Part shown: positions 35,541 through 43,622 of the stretch, piece by piece
Position numbering within the stretch: the stretch's first letter is position 1
Layout of the letters: each line of letters begins with the position of its first letter
Assembly: GCA_944324915.1 (NCBI GenBank)
Contig: CALUYD010000001.1
Coordinates: forward strand, 280,315 to 344,314
Source of the DNA: Candidatus Gastranaerophilales bacterium
Lineage (GTDB): Bacteria; Cyanobacteriota; Vampirovibrionia; Gastranaerophilales; Gastranaerophilaceae
Direction: 5' to 3'
Length of the DNA: 64,000 bases
Notes under the pieces: model-generated
Seen by the model: only the letters and a program-made list of their open reading frames with translations
Database searches by the model: none
Told to the model about the DNA's origin: nothing
Program-made: the position numbers and the translations under genes

Positions 35541-36854
35541 ATGACTAATTATGTAAATCAAAATATTAAACCCTTAAATACTAAAATTAATGAAAAAGGC
35601 AATCTTGAAATTTCAGGATGTGATTTGACTGAATTAGCCAAAGAATATAAAACTCCTTTATATGTTATGGATAAAAATACTCTTTTAAAAATGGCGCAAG
35701 ATTATAAAGACGCTTTTTCAAATTATCCTAAAACAAGAATGTTATTCGCATCAAAAGCCTTAATGACAGGGGCTATTGCTCAAATATTGCATAATTGCGG
35801 TTTTGGTTTTGATGTTGTTTCAATGGGTGAAATTTATACTTTGCTAAATGCTAAAATTCCATTGGATAACGTTTCTTTTAACGGTAATAATAAATCTTAT
35901 GAAGAATTAAAATTTGCGCTTGAAAATAATATTGATCATATTAGTGTAGATAATTTTTATGAGCTAGAGCTTTTAGATAAAGTTGCTAAAGAACAAAATA
36001 AAATTCAAAAAATACACCTTAGAATTACCCCGGGGATTGAATGTCATACTCATGAATATATTCAAACAGGTCAAACTGATTCAAAATTCGGTTTTGATTT
36101 ATCTATGTTGGATAAAGCAATCAATCTGATTTTAAATGACTATAAAAACCTTAAATTAGCGGGTTTACATGCTCATATTGGTTCTCAAATTTTTGAGACA
36201 CAAGTTTATTATGATGAAGCAAAAATTATTTTAGAAGAAATTAAAAAAATTAAAGATAAATTTAATTTAGAATTAAATGAAATAAATCTTGGCGGAGGCT
36301 TAGGAATTACTTATACAAAAGAAGATAACCCCCCAAGCGTTTATGAAATAGCTCAAGTTATCATTAAATCAATTAATGAAAATTGCGAGCGTTTAGGGCT
36401 TGAAAAACCGCTTTTATATATTGAACCGGGGCGTTCTTTGGTGTGTAGCGCAGGTGTTAGCTTGTATACAATTGGAAGCACAAAAGAAATAGAAGGTATA
36501 AGAAAATATATAGCAATTGATGGCGGTATGGCGGATAATCCTCGCCCATCAATGTATGGCGCAAAATATAGTGCAGAAATTGCAAATAAAAAAGAAACAA
36601 TAAAAAATGAAAAAGTAACAATCGCAGGAAAATTTTGTGAATCAGGGGATATTTTAATTAAAGATATTGAGCTTAATAATCCAAAAACAGGCGACATTCT
36701 CTGCGTTTATGATACAGGAGCTTATTGTTATTCTATGTCATCAAATTATAATTGTGTATTAAAGCCTGCTATGGTTCTAATAGAAGATAGTAAAGCAAAA
36801 TTAATTATAAAAAGACAAACACTTGAACAACTTGTGCAAAATGATGTAATATAG
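35541..36854 (+). CDS. lysA: Diaminopimelate decarboxylase
   Basis: PLP enzyme making L-lysine from meso-diaminopimelate. 437 residues. The PLP lysine is in MLFASKAL (about 68). Other motifs: GFDVVSMGEIYT, HLRITPGIECHTHEYIQTGQ, SKFGFD, GLHAHIGSQIF, LNLGGGLGITY, EPGRSLV, CESGDIL and DTGAYCYSMSSNYN. A TATAAT element lies upstream. It is 23 nt before cdaA, so the two may share a transcript. Confidence 0.97.
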   Translation: MTNYVNQNIKPLNTKINEKGNLEISGCDLTELAKEYKTPLYVMDKNTLLKMAQDYKDAFSNYPKTRMLFASKALMTGAIAQILHNCGFGFDVVSMGEIYTLLNAKIPLDNVSFNGNNKSYEELKFALENNIDHISVDNFYELELLDKVAKEQNKIQKIHLRITPGIECHTHEYIQTGQTDSKFGFDLSMLDKAINLILNDYKNLKLAGLHAHIGSQIFETQVYYDEAKIILEEIKKIKDKFNLELNEINLGGGLGITYTKEDNPPSVYEIAQVIIKSINENCERLGLEKPLLYIEPGRSLVCSAGVSLYTIGSTKEIEGIRKYIAIDGGMADNPRPSMYGAKYSAEIANKKETIKNEKVTIAGKFCESGDILIKDIELNNPKTGDILCVYDTGAYCYSMSSNYNCVLKPAMVLIEDSKAKLIIKRQTLEQLVQNDVI

Positions 36855-36877
36855 AATAAAAGTATAAAAAGGTTTAT

Positions 36878-37786
36878 ATGAATTTTACGAGTTTTGATGT
36901 TTTTTTAATATCGCAATTTCATCACTTTTTTAAGGATATGAATAGAGTTGCGCTTGCGGTTAATATCTTTGAAATTCTAGTTTTAGTTTTTGTATTATAT
37001 TATCTTTACCGCAGATTTATTAAAGGAACTCACAGTGAAAACCTTGTAAGAGGTTCTTTGTTATTGGTTGTAATGTGGGGAATTTCAGAGCTTTTAATTC
37101 GTATTAATTTAAATATTTTTGGTGTTTTTCTAAAAACTTTGGTTTCTGTTGTATCAATCGGTTTGATAGTTATATTTCAACCTGAATTAAGAAGATTTTT
37201 AGGCTATATCGGTCAAGGAAATCTTTTTGAAAAATTATTTATGAATAATACCGAGCAAATCGGAGCAAAACAATTAGATACTGCAAAAGAATTAATCGAA
37301 ACAATAAAATATTTATCAAAATCAAAAACAGGCGGTTTAATTGTATTACAAAAAGAAAATACACCTTTAACTCAATCTGATGTTGGAGTTAAGATAAATG
37401 CAGATATTTCTCAAGAATTATTATTAACAATATTTTTCCCAAAAACTCCGCTTCATGATGGCGCTGTTGTTATAAGAGATAATAAAATTATTTCAGCAGG
37501 GGTTTTATTACCATTGACTGAAGATCCTAAACTTTCTTGGAGATATGGAACTCGCCATAGAGCTGCAATCGGTGTATCTGAAGTTTATCCTGATTGTGCT
37601 TGTATTGTTGTATCTGAAGAAACAGGCGATGTTTCAGTTGCAATCGATGGAATATTAAAGAAATATGATGATTTAGGCAAATTAAAAGCCGATATAACAA
37701 GAATATTAGGCTATAAACAAGAAGAAACAACCCAAAATGAAAAAAGTTTTATAAAATTCGATAATATTTTTGGTAAAAATTCGTAA
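36878..37786 (+). CDS. cdaA: Diadenylate cyclase (CdaA/DacA type)
   Basis: Makes cyclic di-AMP from two ATP. 302 residues. Three N-terminal transmembrane helices (about 25-45, 58-75, 80-100) are followed by QPELRRFLGYIG and a DisA_N domain with the catalytic PLHDGAVVIR (DGA 194-196) and GTRHRAAIG (RHR 226-228). The short C-terminal tail suits the membrane-bound type. No glmM or cdaR neighbour is present, unlike Firmicutes; here it sits between lysA and secreted small proteins. Confidence 0.96.
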   Translation: MNFTSFDVFLISQFHHFFKDMNRVALAVNIFEILVLVFVLYYLYRRFIKGTHSENLVRGSLLLVVMWGISELLIRINLNIFGVFLKTLVSVVSIGLIVIFQPELRRFLGYIGQGNLFEKLFMNNTEQIGAKQLDTAKELIETIKYLSKSKTGGLIVLQKENTPLTQSDVGVKINADISQELLLTIFFPKTPLHDGAVVIRDNKIISAGVLLPLTEDPKLSWRYGTRHRAAIGVSEVYPDCACIVVSEETGDVSVAIDGILKKYDDLGKLKADITRILGYKQEETTQNEKSFIKFDNIFGKNS

Positions 37787-37809
37787 TTAGACTAATAAGG
37801 AGAGGATGT

Positions 37810-38070
37810 ATGAAAAAGAAATTGGCAAGTTTATTGATTTGCTTTGTTGCTTTGTCGTATTGCTCTATTACTAGCGCTTATGGTGCTTTTACTTGGTTTG
37901 GCTTGAGAAATAAAGATACGGAAGTTTCTGTTCAACATTCGACTTCTCGTTTTGGTTTTTGGCATCGTGATGAACATTGTTGTGATTATCACCATCATCA
38001 TAAACATAAACCTAAACCTCATAAACACCATAAAAAAGGTCCAAAACCGCACAGAGGTTGGAGAAAATAA
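37810..38070 (+). CDS. Small secreted His-rich protein
   Basis: 86 residues. The signal peptide (LLICFVALSYCSITSAYGAF) is followed by a short mature region that ends in a His/Lys/Pro-rich tail (EHCCDYHHHHKHKPKPHKHH...). The many His plus the CC pair suggest binding of Ni, Zn, Cu or Co in the periplasm, or metal storage; this is inference from composition. GGAGAGG lies 8 nt before the ATG. The next gene's start lies within or just past its last codons. Confidence 0.75.
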   Translation: MKKKLASLLICFVALSYCSITSAYGAFTWFGLRNKDTEVSVQHSTSRFGFWHRDEHCCDYHHHHKHKPKPHKHHKKGPKPHRGWRK

Positions 38071-38072
38071 AT

Positions 38073-38876
38073 TTGAACATTAGAAAAATTATAGTTATTG
38101 CAGTTGTTATTATTTCATCTGTATGCGTTTTTACACTGCAAGGATATTCTGAAGATAGTTATGAAACAAAACTAGAGCAGGTTTATGATAAAGCGTGGGA
38201 TGGATTATATGATGATGCTCTTAAAGATTTAAATGAAATTATTAAAAAAGATTCAAAGTGTTATCCTGCGTATTATTCAAAAGCCGGAATAGAATTGCTC
38301 AAGGGTGAATATAAACAAGCAATAAAAGATTATAAAAAAGTCAGCAAATTAGCTCCTCAATATAAGGATGATGTTAATTTTTATATTAATATTGCAAATA
38401 ATGCAATTTTGGATTCTGATCCTGGTGGTTTTATTAACATTTATAATGTTAGTTTAAAATTGGATGATGGATATATTATAAAACCTGATAAAAAAGAAAA
38501 GAAAGCCATAAAAAAATTATTTTATATTAAAGGTTTTTATAATGCTCATTTAACTTCTTTGGAGATTTTTTGCCAAGATAGTGGATATACTCCAAAAAAG
38601 TATAGCGATTTATTTAAGTTAGCATCAAAAGATTTTATGGCTGAAATTCCAAATTTAGAAAAACAAATAAGAAAAGAATTTTTTCCTATGATAACAAAAA
38701 TGGAAGAAGAAATGCTTGATTCATTTGTTGAAGTTCATAAAAAAGATTTTAATGAACTCAAACAAGAGATTTTGAAAAAGGAAAATCATAATCTGACTAA
38801 GAAAGAATATTGTAGTTATTTTGATGAAAATGCTCAAGATTTAGTAAAATATAAAATGAATATGTATAAATTTTAA
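38073..38876 (+). CDS. Exported TPR protein with probable TTG start
   Basis: 267 residues if started at TTG 38073 (M-NIRKIIVIAVVIISSVCVF), which has GGAG 9 nt upstream inside the end of the previous gene. A TTG at 38058 is the alternative. Signal peptide, then a TPR pair (WDGLYDDALKDLNEIIKKDS, AYYSKAGIELLKGEYKQAIK). The C-terminal helical region (EEMLDSFVEVHKKDFNELKQ) has no recognised domain. Co-transcription with the His-rich gene is likely. A terminator follows at 38894-38920. Confidence 0.75.
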   Translation: MNIRKIIVIAVVIISSVCVFTLQGYSEDSYETKLEQVYDKAWDGLYDDALKDLNEIIKKDSKCYPAYYSKAGIELLKGEYKQAIKDYKKVSKLAPQYKDDVNFYINIANNAILDSDPGGFINIYNVSLKLDDGYIIKPDKKEKKAIKKLFYIKGFYNAHLTSLEIFCQDSGYTPKKYSDLFKLASKDFMAEIPNLEKQIRKEFFPMITKMEEEMLDSFVEVHKKDFNELKQEILKKENHNLTKKEYCSYFDENAQDLVKYKMNMYKF

Positions 38877-38893
38877 ATATATATTTTAATTAT

Positions 38894-38920
38894 AACGCCT
38901 GTAATAGCGCAGGCGTTTTT
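38894..38920 (+). terminator. Intrinsic terminator after the TPR gene
   Basis: AACGCCTG (38894-38901), loop, CAGGCGTT (38910-38917), then TTT. The stem and the following ACGAGTTTTAAATAAT stretch recur after the next gene, at 39924-39990. Confidence 0.8.
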
Positions 38921-38980
38921 AGCGCAAAAATTTCTTTTCACGAGTTTTAAATAATCATTACTTATTAGAAAGGAATGAAG

Positions 38981-39907
38981 ATGAATATTTCTCCAATTAG
39001 CCTTAGATTAAATTCAATTAATCAAAACCCTCAAGCAAAAAAAGCAAATCTTGCTCAAAATCCTATTCAAGAAAGTAATTTATCTAAAGTATCATTAGAT
39101 AATTTGCAAGCTATGAATAATATTTCTTTTAAGGGTGGATATGATTATGACAATTTAAATTTGTTGGATGTGTATAAAACAATAAAATCTCCAATGTTTA
39201 AACTAGATTCTTTAGGTCAAACATTCTTTCATAAATGCAGCTATGAAGAATTATTAGAAAAAAAGGATGAAATAACACCTTTAGCGCTTGAAGTCGGACT
39301 TTCGTTAAAAAATAGTGACGGTCTTACACCGCTAGATACAAGTTCTGCCGATAAAATAAAATTCTTTTATGAAGTATTAGGCAAAGAAAAAAGCGAAAAA
39401 GTTTTTCAGCGTTCTTTAATGAAGTCAAACGGTTTATTTAGAATGGATGCTGAGCAAACACAAGCAATTATCAAAGGTTTAGGTGATTATTCTTCTGCGG
39501 TTGTTGAAGATATTATATTAAATAAATTAGATAATAGCAAACGTAGTGTATTGCATACAGCAAGTGCAGAGCAAACAGGTGTATTACTCAGCGCACTAGA
39601 TTTTAGAAGAAGAAAATATGTTGTTCAACAAGCAATGTCTATGAGAGATGAATTAGGAAATACTATTATCCATGGTGCTTCTGCTAAAAAATTAATGCTT
39701 ATAGCTGATGCTCTTGGATATGAGGCGCCTAATGAATTTATAAAAGCTATATTCCTTAAAGGAGGCAAAAACGGTTCTTTTGAAAAACTAAATGCTCTTG
39801 ATATGGCATCTGATGAAGAATTAGAAACATTTAATAATATCATAGGTGTTGGCAAAGCTGAAGAATTGTTAGATACATACATATCATCATTAAAATCTCA
39901 AGAATAA
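38981..39907 (+). CDS. Ankyrin-like repeat protein with SFKG motif (paralog 1)
   Basis: 308 residues from ATG 38981 (MNISPISLRLNSINQ), which is spaced properly from AAAGGA; the ATG at 38975 abuts that site. ISFKG lies at 48-52. The body has four or five degenerate ankyrin-like units of 35-50 residues. Their signature is (D/N)xxGxTxIHxAS/DAxKL: KNSDGLTPLDTSSADKIKFF, NSKRSVLHTASAEQTGVLL, DELGNTIIHGASAKKLMLI and EKLNALDMASDEELETF. No signal peptide. Homologous to the next gene, so a local duplication. Confidence 0.8.
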   Translation: MNISPISLRLNSINQNPQAKKANLAQNPIQESNLSKVSLDNLQAMNNISFKGGYDYDNLNLLDVYKTIKSPMFKLDSLGQTFFHKCSYEELLEKKDEITPLALEVGLSLKNSDGLTPLDTSSADKIKFFYEVLGKEKSEKVFQRSLMKSNGLFRMDAEQTQAIIKGLGDYSSAVVEDIILNKLDNSKRSVLHTASAEQTGVLLSALDFRRRKYVVQQAMSMRDELGNTIIHGASAKKLMLIADALGYEAPNEFIKAIFLKGGKNGSFEKLNALDMASDEELETFNNIIGVGKAEELLDTYISSLKSQE

Positions 39908-39923
39908 CAAGATAAATTAATTG

Positions 39924-39950
39924 AAACGCCTGTAAGTACAGGCGTTTTTT
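39924..39950 (+). terminator. Intrinsic terminator after ankyrin-like paralog 1
   Basis: AAACGCCTG...CAGGCGTTTTTT, a perfect stem of at least 9 bp with a U-tract. Related in sequence to the terminator at 38894-38920. Confidence 0.85.
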
Positions 39951-40003
39951 AATGCAAAAAATTTTATTTACGAGTTTTAAATAATTGCAAAAGGGAGCGG
40001 ACA

Positions 40004-40603
40004 ATGAGAATTTCTCCGATTAATTACAGACTAAATCAAATTTATTATAATAAGCAGAATGTAAATTATTCAAAAAAAACAAATAATTTATCTTTTTGTG
40101 CTAATGAAGTTATGAAATTAGATGATGCAACAAGGAGATTATACAATATATTGCTTTCTTGCACTTGTGAAGAATTAAGAGAAATTATAGAAAAAAATTC
40201 TGATAATGTTAGAAAGTTGATTAAAGTAACAGATGAATTTGATAATACGCTTATTCATATTTTGGATGCTGATAAAACAGGCATGTTGGCTAAATATTTT
40301 CCTGATGAAGTTAAAGAAACGATTTTAGCGAAAAATAAAAAAGGTAATACTACAATACATTCAGCCGATGCGCAAAAATTAATGGCACTAAAAAGAATTT
40401 CTCCTGCAAAAATTAGAACGGCAGCTACGATTAAAAATGAGGATGGCGATACTCCAATACATTTGGCGGATAAAGAGGCGACAGAGTTTTTTATAAAAAT
40501 TGCTCAAGATAGAGTAAAAGTCGCAGTCGGAATTCTGAATAATCAAGGGCTTTCGCCAATTGATTGTGCTGGAGATGAAAAAAGAATATTGCTGGAAAGT
40601 TAA
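40004..40603 (+). CDS. Ankyrin-like repeat protein (paralog 2)
   Basis: 199 residues, MRISPINYRLNQIYY start with AAGGGAG upstream. LSFCA at 29-33 takes the place of the SFKG motif of its neighbour. Ankyrin-like units: DEFDNTLIHILDADKTGMLA, NKKGNTTIHSADAQKLMAL, NEDGDTPIHLADKEATEFF and NNQGLSPIDCAGDEKRIL. These units are closer to canonical ankyrin (G-x-T-P-L/I-H) than those of paralog 1. Function unknown; ankyrin repeats usually bind proteins. Confidence 0.8.
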   Translation: MRISPINYRLNQIYYNKQNVNYSKKTNNLSFCANEVMKLDDATRRLYNILLSCTCEELREIIEKNSDNVRKLIKVTDEFDNTLIHILDADKTGMLAKYFPDEVKETILAKNKKGNTTIHSADAQKLMALKRISPAKIRTAATIKNEDGDTPIHLADKEATEFFIKIAQDRVKVAVGILNNQGLSPIDCAGDEKRILLES

Positions 40604-40699
40604 AGTTTTGCACTCTCGTTTTGTATTTATTGGTTGCATTTGTGCGTTGTAAATATATTTTCTTGAGCTAATTTGCTATTGATGTTCTGTCTTGAATTT

Positions 40700-40778
40700 T
40701 GACAACTCGCAATTTTATCACTCCGTTTTTGGGCTTCGCCCTGCCACTTCGTAAAATTGCTCAAACATACGGGCTCAC
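40700..40778 (-). repeat. About 79-nt structured repeat element, copy B
   Basis: On the minus strand the unit reads GTGAGCCCGTATGTTTGAGC..., then a hairpin closed by GCAATTTTA/TAAAATTGC with an inner GGGC-GAA-GCCC stem and CGGAG-containing internal loops. It is homologous to 63593-63672 (plus), with roughly three-quarters identity and compensatory changes in both stems. The rest of the gap 40604-40852 shows only a GAACGCggCGTTC hairpin near 40820 and no ORF. Confidence 0.75.
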
Positions 40779-40852
40779 AACGAGCTAAAGCTCTGTTCCG
40801 CCCTAGTCAAAATCCGCTCGAACGCGGCGTTCTCATCGCATTTTAAGATATT

Positions 40853-40885
40853 AAAAAAAGGATAAGTTTTTCTTATCCTTTTTTT
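40853..40885. terminator. Strong bidirectional terminator-like hairpin
   Basis: AAAAAAAGGATAAG (40853-40866) pairs perfectly with CTTATCCTTTTTTT (40872-40885), with a 5-nt loop. It stops plus-strand transcription from the ankyrin genes and any minus-strand readthrough from the tRNA region. Confidence 0.85.
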
Positions 40886-40886
40886 A

Positions 40887-40910
40887 ATCTACCCTGGATG
40901 CGATTCGAAC
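40887..40910 (-). repeat. Detached copy of the tRNA-Arg 3' end (att-like direct repeat)
   Basis: These 24 nt are identical to 41033-41056, the T-loop/acceptor 3' end of the tRNA-Arg gene. The flanking sequence cannot complete a T stem or 5' half (CCCTG faces CGCAT), so this is not a tRNA gene. A repeated tRNA 3' end is the usual footprint of site-specific integration. Only 122 nt lie between the copies. Confidence 0.75.
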
Positions 40911-40999
40911 AGGGACCCCAGACTTATAATAAAGGCTTAATAATCATTACTCTTCCCTATTGGGGGATGCTGAGAAGAGCCATCTTGGTATAATAAAAC

Positions 41000-41022
41000 A
41001 AAAGACCCGTCTTGTGCGGGTC
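41000..41022 (-). terminator. Terminator downstream of tRNA-Arg
   Basis: On the minus strand GACCCG, loop CACAAGA, CGGGTC, then TTTTGTTTTATT. It lies 13 nt past the tRNA 3' end. Confidence 0.75.
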
Positions 41023-41035
41023 CTTTTGATTTATC

Positions 41036-41109
41036 TACCCTGGATGCGATTCGAACGCATGACCTACTGCTTAGAAGGCAGTTGCTCTATCCAGCTGAGC
41101 TACCAGGGC
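41036..41109 (-). tRNA. tRNA-Arg (anticodon TCT)
   Basis: 74 nt. Acceptor GCCCTGG/CCAGGGT, D arm TAGCTCAGCTGGATAGAGC, anticodon stem-loop ACTGC-CTTCTAA-GCAGT with anticodon TCT, T arm ATGCG-TTCGAAT-CGCAT, discriminator A. CCA is not encoded. Reads AGA codons, which are abundant in this AT-rich genome. Confidence 0.95.
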
Positions 41110-41122
41110 TTAACTATTTAAT

Positions 41123-41150
41123 ATAATACCAAATAAACCAATCCATGCAA
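41123..41150 (-). promoter_or_regulatory. Promoter of tRNA-Arg
   Basis: On the minus strand TTGCAT (41145-41150), 16-nt spacer, TATTAT (41123-41128), about 13 nt before the tRNA 5' end. Confidence 0.6.
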
Positions 41151-41158
41151 GCATTTTT

Positions 41159-42865
41159 TTAAAACAATGGAATATCAATTCTAAAAATTGTCTTATAACC
41201 CTTTTCATAATCCAGCTTTCCGCTTTCAAAATGAATTTCGCCTTTGTGTTTTTCTATTATTTTTTTACAAATTGCAAGCCCCAAACCTGTGCCTTTGCCT
41301 TTGTCTTTAGTGGTATAGCCTGCGCTAAAAATTTTATCTTTATCGGAATCTTTAATGCCTTTGCCGTTATCTAAAATGCTAACTCTTAAAAAATCACCCA
41401 AAATTACTGTTTTTATTTTAATTTTGCCTGTATAATCAGCATCATTTGCTTTAATTTCTTCAATTGAATGAATTGCATTCATCAAAATATTTAAGAATAC
41501 TTGATTTAGCATATTAGGATAGCAGTTAACCATAGGCAAATCGCCATATTCTTTTTCTATGACAAATCCTTTTTTAATTTTATGATGAATTAAATCAAGC
41601 GTTAAATCAAGCTCTTGGTTAATATTTGCCTCTTGTTGCACTGTTTCATCAAGTCTTACAAAGCGCTTTAGCGATTGAACTATTGTTGTAATTCTTTTTA
41701 TGGCTTCTTTATCCACTGCATTAATTTCTTTTAGCATTTCAAGATTTTTTTTGCTGTATTTTTCAAAAATGCTATGCATCATCTCATTATTTGCATTAAT
41801 TGCCCCTAATGGAGTATTAATTTCATGCGCAACAGAAGCCACTAATTGGCCCAAAGATGCCATTTTTTCAGAATTAATCAACTGTAATTGTGTTTCTTTT
41901 AATTCTTTAATAGCGTTTTCTAATTCCTCTTTTTTTTGTGAAATTTGATGAAATAAATTAGCTTGAATTAATGATGATGAAACAACCATAGAAATCCCCA
42001 CCAATAGCTCTTTTTCAATTTCTCCTATTTCTTTTTTAGGGGTAAAAATGACTGCTATTCCATAAAGTTGTTCGTTTTTAATAATCGGCATAATAATTCT
42101 TGTTGTAGGGTTTAAAAGAGGAATTGAAGCTCCTTCATGCTCTTTTATACAGGCTTGAATAGAATTTATGCCGTTGTGCAAATCATCAATCAAATTCTTT
42201 GAATAAATGATTTTTTCGCCTATTTGCGGTGCATATACTTCAGGATAGGTATATTTAATAATGAAATCATCTTTTTTTAATTCTGCAAAATAGCTTTTAC
42301 TTGCGCCAAAGACGATACTTAATTCTTTTAGTGATTTTTCAATTAAAGTTTTTATATCTAATTCATTTTTTATACTAATTGAAATTCTATTCAAAAGAGC
42401 CATTTTAACGGCTTGATTTTGCGCTTTTGAATTAGTTGTTGCAAATTCAATATTTTGAATTCTTAAACGCTCATTTTCTTCTTTTAATTTTTCTGTTTTT
42501 AATTCGTCTGTAATATCGTAAAAATAAACAATTCTATATCTGTTTTTTATGCTGAAAGATTTAATCATAAAATGATAAAATTTATCTTCAAGCATTTGAT
42601 ATGAAGCGTAAGTCGTAAAATTAATATTCTTGGTAATGGCGCTTATAATTGGGTTATATGTTTTTAAATCTTCTGATTTTAAAAAACACATTTGATAATA
42701 AAATTTATAACTTAATTTTGAAAGACAATCAAAACCTTTGGAATTGTTGAAATCTCCAAAAATTTTTTTAAAAGATAAATTATGATATAAAATATCTTGT
42801 TTTTTATCATAAATGACAATAGGTTCTTCTAAATTATGATAAAAACTAATAAGAGCATTACTCAT
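41159..42865 (-). CDS. Sensor histidine kinase with PAS-like and GAF domains
   Basis: 568 residues, no clear transmembrane helix. A PAS-like region (about 5-120) and a coiled coil lead to a GAF domain (about 160-305). HisKA follows with H347 in LVASVAHEINTPLGAI. The HATPase has the N box (QVFLNILMNAIHSIEE), G1 (LDNGKGIKDSD), F box (IFSAGYTTK) and G2 (GKGTGLGLAICKKI), all intact. It is thus a competent cytosolic kinase. No response regulator is adjacent. It follows the 42873-43514 gene by 7 nt. Confidence 0.92.
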   Translation of the reverse strand: MSNALISFYHNLEEPIVIYDKKQDILYHNLSFKKIFGDFNNSKGFDCLSKLSYKFYYQMCFLKSEDLKTYNPIISAITKNINFTTYASYQMLEDKFYHFMIKSFSIKNRYRIVYFYDITDELKTEKLKEENERLRIQNIEFATTNSKAQNQAVKMALLNRISISIKNELDIKTLIEKSLKELSIVFGASKSYFAELKKDDFIIKYTYPEVYAPQIGEKIIYSKNLIDDLHNGINSIQACIKEHEGASIPLLNPTTRIIMPIIKNEQLYGIAVIFTPKKEIGEIEKELLVGISMVVSSSLIQANLFHQISQKKEELENAIKELKETQLQLINSEKMASLGQLVASVAHEINTPLGAINANNEMMHSIFEKYSKKNLEMLKEINAVDKEAIKRITTIVQSLKRFVRLDETVQQEANINQELDLTLDLIHHKIKKGFVIEKEYGDLPMVNCYPNMLNQVFLNILMNAIHSIEEIKANDADYTGKIKIKTVILGDFLRVSILDNGKGIKDSDKDKIFSAGYTTKDKGKGTGLGLAICKKIIEKHKGEIHFESGKLDYEKGYKTIFRIDIPLF

Positions 42866-42872
42866 AATTCAA

Positions 42873-43514
42873 TTATAGCGAATCTTTTTCTTTTTTTGTA
42901 TAAAGACCAAAAGCTAGTGAATTAAATGAAGCTAGTTCATTTTTTAATATATAAACTTGTTTATTAAGCGAATTAACTTGTTGTCTTAAATTTTCATTTT
43001 CGGTTTTTGCTCTGATTAATTCAACAATTATTTCATCAAAACCGTCCATTTTTTCGCTTAAAATATCGCTCATTCTTTTAACAAGGTTATTTTCAAACGC
43101 TTCTAATTTATTTGCTAATTGTGTAGCCGGATGAACCGCAGCAAGAGCATTCATAGAATCACCCTTAACTCTTGATTTAGCTTTTTCTAAGAAATTAATT
43201 TTTTTGTTTGGATTATCAAGAGAAATTTCTTCTTTTTGTGCAGTTTCAATAGTATTTTTTATAGTGTTTTCTTTAGAATTTTTTTGAAGTTCTTGGTTTT
43301 GGGTATATAATTCTTTCATTTTTTTAAGCATATCAACATCATTTTTTGTAAAATATGCATTACCCATAGAATCTGTTTTTGGCTTTACACAAGCCTTTTT
43401 GCACAAAGTAACAACTTCTTCAATATCGCTGTTTAATAAAATTTCTAATTCTTCAACATTAATTTTTGGTTCTTTTTGTAGTTTTTTAACTGTATTTAAC
43501 AACGATTCCTGCAC
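42873..43514 (-). CDS. Orphan coiled-coil protein, family of the 6744-7802 protein
   Basis: 213 residues. The N-terminal helical domain (VEELEILLNSDIEEVVTLCK, DSMGNAYFTKNDVDMLKKMK) resembles a MerR-like or winged-helix fold. The C-terminal coiled coil (NENLRQQVNSLNKQVYILKN) ends in SLAFGLYTKKEKD. The closing FGLYxK motif and overall plan match the protein encoded upstream of rseP. Co-directional and nearly contiguous with the sensor kinase, suggesting a functional link. No enzyme signature. Confidence 0.75.
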   Translation of the reverse strand: MQESLLNTVKKLQKEPKINVEELEILLNSDIEEVVTLCKKACVKPKTDSMGNAYFTKNDVDMLKKMKELYTQNQELQKNSKENTIKNTIETAQKEEISLDNPNKKINFLEKAKSRVKGDSMNALAAVHPATQLANKLEAFENNLVKRMSDILSEKMDGFDEIIVELIRAKTENENLRQQVNSLNKQVYILKNELASFNSLAFGLYTKKEKDSL

Positions 43515-43622
43515 GAATCTCTCCCCTTTGTGTCCATTATAATTTCATAAATAACATTATAAAATATAATATTAAAAAGGTGAAATTTATTGCAAAAATG
43601 TTATAAAATTTAATAATTATTA

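Noticed and set aside
40887..40975. Second tRNA gene upstream of tRNA-Arg
   Set aside because: Only the 3' 24 nt match a tRNA; the T stem cannot form and no 5' acceptor strand is present.
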